From: Sphingobacterium spiritivorum ATCC 33861
GTDB taxonomy: Bacteria; Bacteroidota; Bacteroidia; Sphingobacteriales; Sphingobacteriaceae
Length of the DNA: 64,000 nucleotides
Assembly (NCBI RefSeq): GCF_000143765.1
Contig: NZ_GL379771.1
Span: 682,001-746,000 of the forward strand
Reading direction: 5' to 3'
In this document: piece by piece, positions 1-9,697 of the stretch
Numbering within the stretch: position 1 is the first letter of the stretch
Layout: every line of letters starts with the position of its first letter
The notes under the pieces: generated by a model
What the model saw: only the letters and a program-made list of their open reading frames with translations
Told to the model about the DNA's origin: nothing
Database searches by the model: none
Position numbers and translations under genes: made by a program

Positions 1-105
1 GAACTCGAGAACGGAACCTATCTCGCTTCCGTTCTAATCAGCTATGGAGAAAAAGATGCTGTAAAAATCGGAGAACTTGAATTCAATTATGAAAAATCAA
101 ATTAA
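1..105 (+). CDS. C-terminal end of an unidentified protein, possibly a periplasmic chaperone
   Basis: The first 105 bases read without a stop in frame 1 and end in TAA. They encode 34 residues, starting ELENGTYLASVLISYG and ending FNYEKSN. The gene begins upstream of the window. A 'GTYLASVLISYG' strand followed by a short charged tail resembles the last beta-strand of immunoglobulin-like, PapD-type chaperones annotated in Bacteroidota, but 34 residues are too few to assign a family. Its last 17 bases overlap the start of the next gene, so the two are translationally linked. The chaperone idea rests mainly on the secreted protein and usher-like barrel that follow. Confidence 0.55.
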   Translation, partial: ELENGTYLASVLISYGEKDAVKIGELEFNYEKSN

Positions 106-1168
106 CGTTCAGTTTGCACTTATCATATTTCTCCTCTTTGGTAATATACCATTCCAAAGTCAGGCACAGTTGCGCTTTGATGTTTACAGCACACAATATC
201 ACAATGTAACTTCATATAACGGATATGATAGCGGAGTCGGGAGTCATACTTTTCATTTTTCGTATAACGGCACAAGTATCAATATTCCAAACTGGTCTGT
301 AACAGCCCGGGTGAAAGCCCCTATTGTACCTGAAAGCGGCAATAATGTTTCCGGCCAGCCTTTTCCGGCAGATAAGATCGGTTTCAGGTTTACACATGAC
401 GATGCACAGTCCGTCAATCTATCCAGCATCGGAGCCACCACAGCCTTAATTCCTTTGCAGCAAAGCAATGAGGTCTTTATGATACGCAATTCCAAAGCGC
501 CCATATTTTTTCAAAGCCAATATAACGGATATATGCAGTTTCGGCTTTATTATACACTTCAGATTGCCGGCGGTGATTATCTGGATCTCTTAAAGAATAA
601 AGACCCCTATAATATTATTGTTTACGGGCTTCCTGTCCAGTATACCGTTTATAATGAAAAAGGAGAGGCAATCCTGAGCAGAGATGTATATTACAGGATA
701 CAGATCAACAATACCCTTACGGGAGGATCTACCGAACCGGATTACAGTATCTCCATTATGGAGAATGCAAAAAACGGAGTATTGGAATTTATCTCCTATG
801 CAGACTACAAGAGAGGAGTAACTGCACAATACCCGGATGGCCTCCGCATTAATTCCATCACAGACTTTGAAGTCAATATCAAAGCTTTGGATCCCGAATT
901 TAAAAATGCAGCCAACAATACACTGGACCTTTCGGTTTTAAATATACAATTGCAACCTGCTACCGATGCTTCCAAAACATATAGCAACCCCATACTTCCG
1001 ATAAGCACTTCTGCACAAACTTATCTTATAGGGACAGCAAACAAAAGCAAGAAAAAACCACAATATTTTAACATTCAGTATAATGCATCTTTTGATCAGC
1101 AAAAACTTTCAACTATTAAGTCCGGAGCCTACCAAACTTCTATAATATATGTTCTGACTCCAAGATAA
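89..1168 (+). CDS. Secreted beta-rich protein, pilin- or adhesin-like, function unknown
   Basis: 359 residues from ATG at 89. An upstream TTG at 77 in the same frame is a poorer start, because the signal peptide begins MKNQ. Residues 1-27 form a Sec signal peptide ending near QSQAQ. The mature protein is rich in Tyr, Asn, Ser and Thr with alternating hydrophobic residues, which suggests all-beta structure, and ends 'TSIIYVLTPR', like the final strand of pilin or adhesin domains. There are no cysteines or enzyme motifs. It overlaps the preceding gene and lies 14 bases before a large outer-membrane barrel gene, so it may be the cargo or subunit of that barrel. I do not recognise a named family; the fimbrial-subunit idea comes from context. 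Confidence 0.8.
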   Translation: MKNQINVQFALIIFLLFGNIPFQSQAQLRFDVYSTQYHNVTSYNGYDSGVGSHTFHFSYNGTSINIPNWSVTARVKAPIVPESGNNVSGQPFPADKIGFRFTHDDAQSVNLSSIGATTALIPLQQSNEVFMIRNSKAPIFFQSQYNGYMQFRLYYTLQIAGGDYLDLLKNKDPYNIIVYGLPVQYTVYNEKGEAILSRDVYYRIQINNTLTGGSTEPDYSISIMENAKNGVLEFISYADYKRGVTAQYPDGLRINSITDFEVNIKALDPEFKNAANNTLDLSVLNIQLQPATDASKTYSNPILPISTSAQTYLIGTANKSKKKPQYFNIQYNASFDQQKLSTIKSGAYQTSIIYVLTPR

Positions 1169-1182
1169 TAAGCTGATTTGTC

Positions 1183-3993
1183 ATGAAGCGTTTTTTATTT
1201 CTCATACCGATTGTATTACTGGGCTGTATGTTTCATATAGAAGCTAAAGCTCAGCCTCACTACGATATTCAGATTAATACCGCTTCATCGCTGCATGTAG
1301 AAGAAGGTGTGGTCCAGCTCTCTATAGAAGTTATAAATACAGGCTCATCTATTTTCAAAGGATCTTTAAAAGTCGATGCTCCTGTCAATCTTTCTTTATT
1401 AAGTCAGAATACCATTGAAATTGCTGCAGGCAAAAAAAAATATCTATCCTTTAAATTTAAATGTTCCGGATTAGCAAATCTGAAAGACAAAGCGATACAA
1501 ATCACGGCGATCCAACAGGGAAACGCCGTTTCAGCTCCCGTCCGGATCAGACTGGATATTGCAGAGAAACGTGCTGTTACCCTCCACAATATGACCGATG
1601 TTCAGCTGCTACAGCGTGTAGGAGATATTGTATATGTCAAAGCACTTATACGAAATGAGGGGACATCTGACGAGAAGGTCAACTTAGTATTTTCATCTCC
1701 GGACAGAATAGGCAGCCGTTCCTTTCAAACCATTTCCATGGATTTACCTTCCGGCAAGGATACATTAGTTACCTACAGCTTTACCGTTGAAAAGTACATG
1801 ATGCAATTACCACGGTACAATCTCAATATTAACGGGCTATATCCCTCCAATGATATCTTTGGCAACCTTTCCCTTGTATTTAACAATGTATCTTCTGTGC
1901 GAAATTATGACAAGATGTTTCGTCAGGATCCGGATATAAATACCTATTCGCGAAATAATATTGAATGGATAGCTAACAATATAGGTGAGCTTAACAGTAT
2001 GTATTATCTCCGTTCTGTGGGGGAGTATGAACTTTCAAAAGCGAAGTATCTGCGATATAATCTATATGCTACTACATATGGGAAAATAGCCGAAAAACCG
2101 CAGATTACAAATACCTGGATCAATGTAGAAAAAGATAATAAAGGTATCGTTGCAGGTAATCTGCAGGAAAGTTACGATATGTTTTTCTATGGCCGCGGAG
2201 TGAAATTTTATACTGCAGACTCTGCTAAAAACAATTCATTCGAAGCTGCTGTAGCAGAAAAATCATTTGATTTACTGGCCAGCAATACTTCCGGTCAGGG
2301 CTACTCTGCCTACGTCCGGACGGTATTGGGAAATCAGCTTCCGGATAGAAAATATTATTCCGGGACTTTATTCTATGATCATTCACCTTATGACAGTACG
2401 GAAAGTTTTCTGTTCAGTAATACTTTTGGCTTCTTCAAACAGGCACAAAAGGATAAAATAAGACTTGATGCCGATATTGGTGTCGGATTAACCAACCGGC
2501 TGCACCCGTTAGCGGGAATGTCAGATGATTCCAGACCTTCTGCAGCTCTGGGAATACGCCTCTTTACAAGACAAAAGGGATTTACGTATTCCAGTGACAA
2601 TTATGTCAGTACAGCGTACTATCCGGGAAACAGAAGAGGAAGCATTCAACTCAATCAGTATATCAACCGTAAATTAGGTAATGTAAGTATTACAGCAGGA
2701 TACCTTTTTAATAAATACAATCCTAAATATCTAAACCGGAACTTGTTGTTCAATATGGAAGCAACAAATTCACGTGCAAATATAGACTTTACTATGGCAG
2801 TCAATGACCTGCTCACTTACTCTTTCCAGCCGAACTACACTACTGAAAGCGGGAATAGCTTTATTAATAACAGCTATCCAACATTAAGTATTAAGAGCTG
2901 GACATTAAATAATATCTTCTATTTACGTTCACGGAATTACAGACATACTTTTTATATTTCATTCGAAACAGGCGTAAGCCGGTTAAAAAATATAGAAAAT
3001 AATGCATGGATTTACAGGGGAAATTTCTCTTACAACTATGATGCATTCAATCTGTACGGTAATTTCCAAAAAGGTAATTTTCATATTTATGATGCCCTTC
3101 CTAATTTATCTGGTGTTGATGACCAAAACTACAGAGTATCGATAAGCCCATCTTATCAAAAGCAGTTTTGGAATAAAAAAATGTCAGCTACAGTAGGAGC
3201 AATACTAAATATCAGCAGTTATTCCGGAGAGAATTATATAGGTAATGCCTCTCTGCAGTACCGTGTCTTAAAGAATACCATTCTAAGCAGTTCATACTAC
3301 TATTATTATCTCAACAGCAAGAGCAATTATACAAATGGGTACGGGAATATTCAGGTTGGTGTAAGGCAGAATCTTCCGTCAGACGTCTCCTCAGGCCAGC
3401 AAACCAAAAATGGAGATCTTGAAGTCTTCTGCTTTTATGATAATAATAATAATGGCATTTTTGATACGGGCGACAGCAAAGCTGTTAACTATACTTTATT
3501 GATTAATGATCTGATGCTCACGACTGACAGGCAGGGACAGGTAGCCTTCAAAAATATACCGTATGGAGAACTAGCTGTTGTTTTCCCTCCGAAAGAAGGT
3601 TTTCAGGCAAATAATCAAAAAATTCTCATCAGCAGGAGCAAGACAAAGCTATCGGTACCACTTCAGCAAAGCGTACAAATCGAAGGGACTATCCAGCTTG
3701 CTTATGATCCGGTACGTAGTGTAGCTGTAGATACCGACCTGTTGGGTTATAAAGTTTATGCAAAAGATAACTATGGACACGTATTTGAATCCCAAACCGA
3801 TACAAAAGGATCCTATTCGCTTTTACTGCCTGAAGGAGAATATATCTTTTTTATGGATGAAAGTACTTTCCCGGAAAATATCTATCTGGATCAGAACTCC
3901 TATCCGATGAAGGTCACCATCGGACAGAAAGCAACAGCGCCTGCATTCAACTTACAGATCAAAGCAAAAAATATACAAATAAAGCGATTTTAA
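1183..3993 (+). CDS. Large outer-membrane barrel protein, usher-like, with C-terminal Ig/SdrD-like domains
   Basis: 936 residues. The N-terminus carries a signal sequence cleaved either near AKAQ (residue 24) or, if read as a lipoprotein, before Cys15 in 'VLLGC'. Residues about 25-230 contain two NEW3/Ig-like beta domains. Residues about 240-740 have the alternating aromatic pattern of a transmembrane beta-barrel, with many Tyr/Asn-rich strands such as 'SSYYYYYLNSKSNYTNGYG'. At about residue 744 there is a 'FYDNNNNGIFDTGD' motif typical of SdrD-B or carboxypeptidase-regulatory-like domains, followed by a second such domain to the end. A barrel followed by small beta domains is the general plan of fimbrial ushers, but no canonical usher signature is visible. 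It is co-directional with the upstream secreted protein, 14 bases apart. Alternatives are a plain adhesin or a surface-layer barrel. Confidence 0.75.
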   Translation: MKRFLFLIPIVLLGCMFHIEAKAQPHYDIQINTASSLHVEEGVVQLSIEVINTGSSIFKGSLKVDAPVNLSLLSQNTIEIAAGKKKYLSFKFKCSGLANLKDKAIQITAIQQGNAVSAPVRIRLDIAEKRAVTLHNMTDVQLLQRVGDIVYVKALIRNEGTSDEKVNLVFSSPDRIGSRSFQTISMDLPSGKDTLVTYSFTVEKYMMQLPRYNLNINGLYPSNDIFGNLSLVFNNVSSVRNYDKMFRQDPDINTYSRNNIEWIANNIGELNSMYYLRSVGEYELSKAKYLRYNLYATTYGKIAEKPQITNTWINVEKDNKGIVAGNLQESYDMFFYGRGVKFYTADSAKNNSFEAAVAEKSFDLLASNTSGQGYSAYVRTVLGNQLPDRKYYSGTLFYDHSPYDSTESFLFSNTFGFFKQAQKDKIRLDADIGVGLTNRLHPLAGMSDDSRPSAALGIRLFTRQKGFTYSSDNYVSTAYYPGNRRGSIQLNQYINRKLGNVSITAGYLFNKYNPKYLNRNLLFNMEATNSRANIDFTMAVNDLLTYSFQPNYTTESGNSFINNSYPTLSIKSWTLNNIFYLRSRNYRHTFYISFETGVSRLKNIENNAWIYRGNFSYNYDAFNLYGNFQKGNFHIYDALPNLSGVDDQNYRVSISPSYQKQFWNKKMSATVGAILNISSYSGENYIGNASLQYRVLKNTILSSSYYYYYLNSKSNYTNGYGNIQVGVRQNLPSDVSSGQQTKNGDLEVFCFYDNNNNGIFDTGDSKAVNYTLLINDLMLTTDRQGQVAFKNIPYGELAVVFPPKEGFQANNQKILISRSKTKLSVPLQQSVQIEGTIQLAYDPVRSVAVDTDLLGYKVYAKDNYGHVFESQTDTKGSYSLLLPEGEYIFFMDESTFPENIYLDQNSYPMKVTIGQKATAPAFNLQIKAKNIQIKRF

Positions 3994-4000
3994 AAAATAA

Positions 4001-4064
4001 AGCGCAGTTTCCTGCGCTCTATTCCGGGATCATTATCCAAATGATATGGTTTCATAAATCCCGG
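4001..4064. terminator. Paired inverted repeats between convergent genes, possible terminator
   Basis: A perfect 7-bp stem AGCGCAG/CTGCGCT with a 4-base loop lies at 4001-4018, just after the usher-like gene. A second inverted repeat, CCGGGAT (4024-4030) with ATCCCGG (4058-4064), encloses a smaller ATCAT/ATGAT pair. Neither has a clear U-tract, so termination is inferred from the position between two convergent genes. Confidence 0.4.
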
Positions 4065-4160
4065 ATCACCTTATCAATCACCAATTGATTATTTTTCAGC
4101 TACTAACCTTGATGTAGACACCCTGTCAGTAGCCTGTGTTACTCCTTCAGCTATAAGCAG

Positions 4161-6470
4161 CTACCGCTTTACAGGCTTGTTACTCATCTCAAAAAGAAGT
4201 TCACCCCCATTTTTGATGCTTTCATAGGATAGCACAAAATCTTTTATTGCGACACCATTAAAAGATACCTTTTTAACATATACATTCTTATCTGACTGGT
4301 TTTGTGTCTTAATGACTAATACTTTTCCATTTTCCAGATTTAACTTAGCGGATTTGACAAGAGGGCTGCCAATCCAGTAATTATTATCACCGGGAGCTAC
4401 CGGATAGAAGCCCAATGAACTGAAGATATACCAGGCACTCATCTGACCGCAATCATCATTACCACCTAAGCCCGCCTCTCCGTTTTGATATTGATGACGG
4501 ATAATCTCCCGTACGCGTTTCTGCGTTTTCCATGGGCTTTTTGTGAGATTGTAGAGATAAGCAACATGATGAGAAGGTTCATTTCCATGTACATAATTAC
4601 CGATGATACCCTCTCGCGTAATGTCTTCTGTCTGTGCAAAATAGTGATCCGGAAGATGCATAGTAAACAGAGAATCCAGATAAGTTTCTATTTTTTCGGT
4701 TCCGCCCATTACAGTTATCATTTCCTGTGGCTGATGCGGTACATATAGACTGTAGTTCCATGAATTTCCTTCTATAAAACCCTGTCCATGCGTATCCAGA
4801 ACATCAAATTTGCTTCTGAAGTTTCCTTTGGAATCTTTAGGACGCATAAAGCCTATTGACTTATCATACAGGTTCCGCCAGGATCCGGCACGTTTTATAA
4901 ACGTTTCATAGACCTCCTTGTTACCCAGTTTATGAGCCAATTGAGCAATACACCAGTCATCATAAGCATACTCCAATGTATTGGACACAGAAGTCCCGGA
5001 GATATCATCCGGCACATACCCCAGATCAATATAGGCTCCGATACCTTCATATCTTCTGGTATTGGCTGTCTGCACACAAGCTGCTAAAGCTGCCTGCACA
5101 TCACCTTTATATACACCTTTCATTATTGCATCTACAATAACAGATACCGAATGATATCCGCTCATGCACCAATTATCATTTGCATAATGCGACCATATGG
5201 GCAACATCTTTAACACACTTTGATCATAGTGAGCCATCATTGAGGCCACCATATCCGAATTACGGGAAGGGTTGATCAGATTCATCAAAGGATGAAATGC
5301 CCTGAACGTATCCCATAACGAGAATGAAGTATAATTAGTGAAGCCTTCCGCTTTATGTATTTCCTGATCCAGACCTTTATATTCACCGTTGCTATCCATA
5401 TAGATAGTCGGCATCAGGCTGGCATGGTACATCGCTGTATAGAAATTAACAAGATCTTCCTTATTGAGCATGTCGACCTCGATTTTTGCGAGTTCCTTTT
5501 CCCACTGCTGTTGTCCTTTCTGAACAAGTTGTTCAAAATCCCAGTCCGGAGTTTCTTCGTCCATATTCGCTAAAGCATTCTTCATACTTACCGGGCTTAA
5601 AGCGACTTTCATTGTGATCTGTTCACTATCATCTGTATCAAAATCCAGATGCATACGGATATTATGTGCTGCCAGATCCGGGAAATTATCCTGTTGATTG
5701 AATTTTCTCCAGAAACCGTTATAGACCGGCTTCCCGTCCAGATAACGTGCGCCATAGTTTTTGAATGGTTTAGATGTTTTTATAGCAAAGTAAACTGTTC
5801 GTGTACGTGCCCATCCGTTAGTTTGCCGATATCCTGTAATGAGGGAATCATTATGTACTTTAACTACTGTCCATACATTCTTGCCTTCATAATTATAAAT
5901 ACCTGCTGTCAGATCAAGGATAAGATGTGATGCATCCGATTTAGGAAAAGTATAGCGATGTACGCCTACACGCGCAGTAGTGGTCATCTCTGCCCGGATG
6001 CTATGTTTATCCAGCAGTACACTGTAATAATTTGGTTGAGCAATTTCATTCTGATGACTGTAAGGCGAGCGGTATCCGTCCTGAGGCCGTTGGGCAGTCC
6101 CGGGATTGAGCTGTAATTTACCTTGTGTTGGCATGACTAATACATCCCCCAGATCAGAATGCCCGGTCCCACTAAAGTGTGTATGACTGAAACCGACAAT
6201 TGTCGGATCATCGTATTGATAGCCGGCACAATACTTATACACATCCCCATTGTACTTCCCGTTGACTGCATAAGGAATTGTATCTGTATCCGGACTGAGC
6301 TGTACAGCTCCGAAAGGCACGGTTGCTCCAGGAAAAGTATGTCCCATTTTAGCCGTTCCAATCAATGGATTGACATATTGAATAAGGTTTTGCTGTTGTG
6401 CCTGACTTACAAATGGAATATGCGCCAAAAGAACAAGAGATAAAAAGGAGACTGTTAACTTTACATTCAT
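4161..6470 (-). CDS. GH92 family alpha-mannosidase, secreted
   Basis: 769 residues, the normal GH92 length. A Sec signal peptide ends at about residue 24 (VSQAQ). The mature N-terminus has the GH92 hallmark 'YVNPLIGTAKMGHTFPGA'. The C-terminal catalytic domain contains 'VHGNEPSHH', with Glu631 matching the family general acid, and 'GGNDDCGQMSAWY' (Asp672/673), the region of the family's catalytic base. GH92 enzymes are calcium-dependent inverting exo-alpha-mannosidases acting on N-glycans or mannans. This is the last gene of the locus, starting 5 bases after the peptidase gene. Linkage specificity cannot be read from sequence. Confidence 0.96.
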   Translation of the reverse strand: MNVKLTVSFLSLVLLAHIPFVSQAQQQNLIQYVNPLIGTAKMGHTFPGATVPFGAVQLSPDTDTIPYAVNGKYNGDVYKYCAGYQYDDPTIVGFSHTHFSGTGHSDLGDVLVMPTQGKLQLNPGTAQRPQDGYRSPYSHQNEIAQPNYYSVLLDKHSIRAEMTTTARVGVHRYTFPKSDASHLILDLTAGIYNYEGKNVWTVVKVHNDSLITGYRQTNGWARTRTVYFAIKTSKPFKNYGARYLDGKPVYNGFWRKFNQQDNFPDLAAHNIRMHLDFDTDDSEQITMKVALSPVSMKNALANMDEETPDWDFEQLVQKGQQQWEKELAKIEVDMLNKEDLVNFYTAMYHASLMPTIYMDSNGEYKGLDQEIHKAEGFTNYTSFSLWDTFRAFHPLMNLINPSRNSDMVASMMAHYDQSVLKMLPIWSHYANDNWCMSGYHSVSVIVDAIMKGVYKGDVQAALAACVQTANTRRYEGIGAYIDLGYVPDDISGTSVSNTLEYAYDDWCIAQLAHKLGNKEVYETFIKRAGSWRNLYDKSIGFMRPKDSKGNFRSKFDVLDTHGQGFIEGNSWNYSLYVPHQPQEMITVMGGTEKIETYLDSLFTMHLPDHYFAQTEDITREGIIGNYVHGNEPSHHVAYLYNLTKSPWKTQKRVREIIRHQYQNGEAGLGGNDDCGQMSAWYIFSSLGFYPVAPGDNNYWIGSPLVKSAKLNLENGKVLVIKTQNQSDKNVYVKKVSFNGVAIKDFVLSYESIKNGGELLFEMSNKPVKR

Positions 6471-6475
6471 AGTGA

Positions 6476-7201
6476 TTAGTTTAATGAGGGATCAGCAGCA
6501 TAGCGGTCCCAGAGCTGATCCAGATCCTGACCCGTCTGTTGCTTCCAGAAGCTGTCGTTATATTTCTTTGTTCGCATCTTTTGATCCAGTGCTTTAATAA
6601 TATTCTTCTTTACTCTTCTGTCCAGCCAGTAAAAGAAACGGGCTGTAATACGATAAGAGTCTGTGTATTTCTGTTTTTCATTAACGTCAGGCAGCTTCCA
6701 GTTTGCGGAAGCATTATCAACGCCTTCCGTAAATCTCACATAGTCTGCAATACCTTCAGTGATCCACCAGGGACCGGCACCATTTGGATACCCCTGTACA
6801 ATATGCATCACTTCATGTGTCACGACGTCAATATCATTAGGATTTTTCTTAAACCATCCCGGACTATACCGGACAATACCTCCGGCAGTAGCTGCTACTC
6901 CATTGTAGCCCGGATCGATCACAAAAGAGACCTGCTTCCGAGTATGCTTATTATATTTCTTTGCTAATTTCGGATAATTAACAAAATAAGTATCAATAAG
7001 TTTTTGTTTTAAGGCCGGATCAAAATCTGCCTGTTTGTTGATCCATATCAGAGAATATTTCCCTTTATTAATGGTATCTACTTCAAAAGCCTCTTTCCGA
7101 TCATCATCCGTGTGTTGCCAGTTGTTCTGTGCATATACCGTAACATGTCCTGTTCCAATCATTAATAGCAGGCAACACAAAATTCGTTTCATTTTTTTCA
7201 T
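6476..7201 (-). CDS. Secreted basic-secretory-protein-type metallopeptidase
   Basis: 241 residues with a Sec signal peptide to about residue 25 (VTVYAQ). Residues 129-133 are HEVMH, an HExxH zinc motif, followed by 'WWITEGIADYVR' with Glu149 as the likely third ligand region. This spacing matches the plant-type 'basic secretory protein' peptidase family found in many Bacteroidota. The ATG overlaps the stop of the upstream GH92 gene by four bases (ATGA), so the two are translationally coupled; a second in-frame ATG lies 9 bases on. Its place between two GH92 mannosidases suggests it trims the protein part of mannosylated glycoproteins while the glycosidases remove the glycan. Confidence 0.88.
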   Translation of the reverse strand: MKKMKRILCCLLLMIGTGHVTVYAQNNWQHTDDDRKEAFEVDTINKGKYSLIWINKQADFDPALKQKLIDTYFVNYPKLAKKYNKHTRKQVSFVIDPGYNGVAATAGGIVRYSPGWFKKNPNDIDVVTHEVMHIVQGYPNGAGPWWITEGIADYVRFTEGVDNASANWKLPDVNEKQKYTDSYRITARFFYWLDRRVKKNIIKALDQKMRTKKYNDSFWKQQTGQDLDQLWDRYAADPSLN

Positions 7202-9552
7202 TTTTTATTTTTGGTTGATTTCTTTGTTATTGTTTTCCATTCCTCACTCATTGAATACGGAGCGGAAGATGCATCCGTTCCTCTCGACAGATTAGGTGTA
7301 GTACTCATATCAAAATTCAAGACTCCGCCCTGTACTAAACCATGGTGACTCAGCCAGTTTTTGTTATAGGACTGTCCGTTCAACTCCAGATTATTAATAT
7401 AAATATGCTTATCTGATGCATTCTTTGCGACAATCTCTACTTTATGACCGTTTTCAAAATGAAGCACTGCCTTTGGAAACAAAGGGGCACCTATTACGTA
7501 TTGATCAGTTGCCGGACATACCGGATAGAATCCCAATGCTGAAAAAACATACCATGCAGAGGTCTGGCCATTATCCTCATCTCCGCAGTACCCGTCTGGT
7601 GTAGCCCTATACATTCGGTCAAGAACCTGCCTGACCCAGTACTGTGCTTTCCATGGCTGCCCTGCATAATTATACAGATAGATCATATGCTGGATGGGCT
7701 GATTGCCATGCGCATATTGCCCCATATCGGCAATCTGCATTTCCCGGATTTCATGAATCGTTCCTCCGTAATAGCTGTCATCAAATACAGGTGGCTGTGT
7801 AAAAACGCTATCCAGCATCCGTACAAAAGTTGCTTTCCCTCCCATCAGATCGATCAGCCCTTTCACATCATGAAATACACTCCAGGAGTAATGCCAGCTA
7901 TTTCCTTCGGTAAAAGCATCCCCCCATTTCAACGGATTAAAAGGTGTCTGAAATTTTCCGTCTTTATTTTTTCCACGCATCAGATTGGTTGAAGGATCAA
8001 ACAGATTACGATAGTTCTGTGCACGATTTGCGTACAGATCGATCTCTTTCTGTGGTCGCTTTAATGCTTTTGCGAGTTGATAAATTGCAAAATCATCGTA
8101 AGCATATTCCAGAGTCCGTGCAGCATTTTCATTGATGCCTACATCGTATGGAACATAGCCCAACTCATTATAATAGCCCACTCCCTTACGTCCCACAGCG
8201 GTCATCGGACCTTCGTTGTTTGCACCATGCAGAAGACCTTCATAAAGCGTGTGTATATCATAGCCCCTCAACCCTTTCATATAGGCATCAGAAACTACAG
8301 ATGCCGAGTTGTTTCCGATCATAATGTCCGCATATCCGGGGCTGCTCCATTCGGGCAGAAAACCACCCTCCAGATAAGCATTTTTCAATCCTTCCTGCAT
8401 TTCAATATTTATAGAAGGATACATGAGATTAAGAAATGGATACAATGCCCGGAATGTATCCCAAAACCCCGTCCCTCCATAGAGATAACCCGGCAAAACT
8501 TTTCCATTATAAGGACTGTAATGCAAAACTTCACCTTCCCGGGATATTTCATAAAGCTTATTCGGGAAAAATAAAGTACGGTACAGCGTAGAATAAAAGG
8601 TTCGCATCTGATCAATATTTTCTCCTTCTACTGCAATACGACCAAGTTTTGCATTCCATATATTCCGTCCATCCGACACCAGCTGATCAAAGGATCTGTT
8701 GCCCAATTCTTCCAGGTTTACCAGAGCCTGCTCTGCGCTTATAAAGGAAGATGCGACTTTAACATGAACAGTTTTTGACCGGTCCTTAATTTTAAATCCA
8801 ACAATAGCACCTGTCTGATTCGCCGTTGATTTTGTTTTACCATTGAACCTTGACTTGTCTTCCCAGGTCGAAAAATTATCAAAAGGCTGATCAAACACCA
8901 ATACAAAGTAGTTTTTAAAATTTGGCAGTTTTCCTCTTGAATATCTTGATGAATATCCGATAATCATATTTTTTTCCGGAATAATCTGTACTTCGGATCC
9001 TCTGTCAAAGGCATCCAGCACGACAAAGGCACTATCTGTTGGCTGAAAAGTAAATCTAAACATTGCTGCACGCTCTGTAGGTGTTATTTCAGCTTTGACA
9101 TTATGATCAGCCAGGTACACCGAATAATGATAGGGTTTGGCAGATTCCGACTTATGAGAAAACCAGCTTGCTCTTCCTTCCTGATCAAAAACGCCTTTTC
9201 CAGTTACAGGCATAAGGGAAAATTGTCCGTAATCATTCATCCATGGAGAGGGTTGATGCGTCTGTTTGAGTCCTCTTATTTTATCTGCAGCGTACACATA
9301 CTGCCACCCATCACCATTTTTACCCGTCTGCGGTGTCCACATATTCATACCCCATGGTAATCCTATAGCCGGATAAGTATTGCCATTGGAAAGTGATGGT
9401 TTTGAATCTGTACCCATTAAAGGGTTTACCAGATCTACAGGTTCTATTGAACGGCCATTGATCTTCTGTGCTACTGCAGGAATCGGATTTATGTATCCAA
9501 TTGCCAGAAATATGCATATGCTTAATCCTGATAATTTATTCTTTATTTTCAT
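7198..9552 (-). CDS. GH92 family protein with Gln at the general-acid position
   Basis: 784 residues with a signal peptide to about residue 29. The N-terminus reads 'DLVNPLMGTDSKPSLSNGNTYP', the GH92 opening block. The C-terminal domain keeps 'CGDEDNGQTSAWY' (Asp658, Asp660). The motif equivalent to HGNEP is instead HGNQP, with Gln618 (codon at 7699-7701) where the downstream paralogue has Glu. Known GH92 members with this substitution, from memory the Cellulosimicrobium uncapping enzyme, cleave mannose-1-phosphate diesters, whose leaving group needs no proton. So this protein may remove phospho-linked mannose rather than ordinary mannose (inference). It is coupled to the peptidase gene by an ATGA overlap and follows SusD. 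Confidence 0.93.
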   Translation of the reverse strand: MKIKNKLSGLSICIFLAIGYINPIPAVAQKINGRSIEPVDLVNPLMGTDSKPSLSNGNTYPAIGLPWGMNMWTPQTGKNGDGWQYVYAADKIRGLKQTHQPSPWMNDYGQFSLMPVTGKGVFDQEGRASWFSHKSESAKPYHYSVYLADHNVKAEITPTERAAMFRFTFQPTDSAFVVLDAFDRGSEVQIIPEKNMIIGYSSRYSRGKLPNFKNYFVLVFDQPFDNFSTWEDKSRFNGKTKSTANQTGAIVGFKIKDRSKTVHVKVASSFISAEQALVNLEELGNRSFDQLVSDGRNIWNAKLGRIAVEGENIDQMRTFYSTLYRTLFFPNKLYEISREGEVLHYSPYNGKVLPGYLYGGTGFWDTFRALYPFLNLMYPSINIEMQEGLKNAYLEGGFLPEWSSPGYADIMIGNNSASVVSDAYMKGLRGYDIHTLYEGLLHGANNEGPMTAVGRKGVGYYNELGYVPYDVGINENAARTLEYAYDDFAIYQLAKALKRPQKEIDLYANRAQNYRNLFDPSTNLMRGKNKDGKFQTPFNPLKWGDAFTEGNSWHYSWSVFHDVKGLIDLMGGKATFVRMLDSVFTQPPVFDDSYYGGTIHEIREMQIADMGQYAHGNQPIQHMIYLYNYAGQPWKAQYWVRQVLDRMYRATPDGYCGDEDNGQTSAWYVFSALGFYPVCPATDQYVIGAPLFPKAVLHFENGHKVEIVAKNASDKHIYINNLELNGQSYNKNWLSHHGLVQGGVLNFDMSTTPNLSRGTDASSAPYSMSEEWKTITKKSTKNKK

Positions 9553-9582
9553 GGGTATATATTAGTCTCGTCATCAATATGT

Positions 9583-9646
9583 CAGAGCAGTATTCCGGCT
9601 CTGTAAGTAAATAGATCTTGCACTATATCCATACAGCACAAGATCT
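9583..9646 (-). promoter_or_regulatory. Two intercistronic stem-loops between susD and GH92
   Basis: The 145-base gap between the SusD and GH92 genes holds two hairpins. One is CAGAGC/GCTCTG (9583-9588 and 9598-9603). The other is AGATCTTG/CAAGATCT (9613-9620 and 9639-9646). Such stems after susD often mark partial termination or mRNA processing that lowers expression of downstream glycosidase genes. That role is inferred; no U-tract is visible. Confidence 0.35.
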
Positions 9647-9697
9647 CCATTCGTAAATTATGCGTTCAGCATCTTGCTGTTCAAGTTTAAAGACCTG

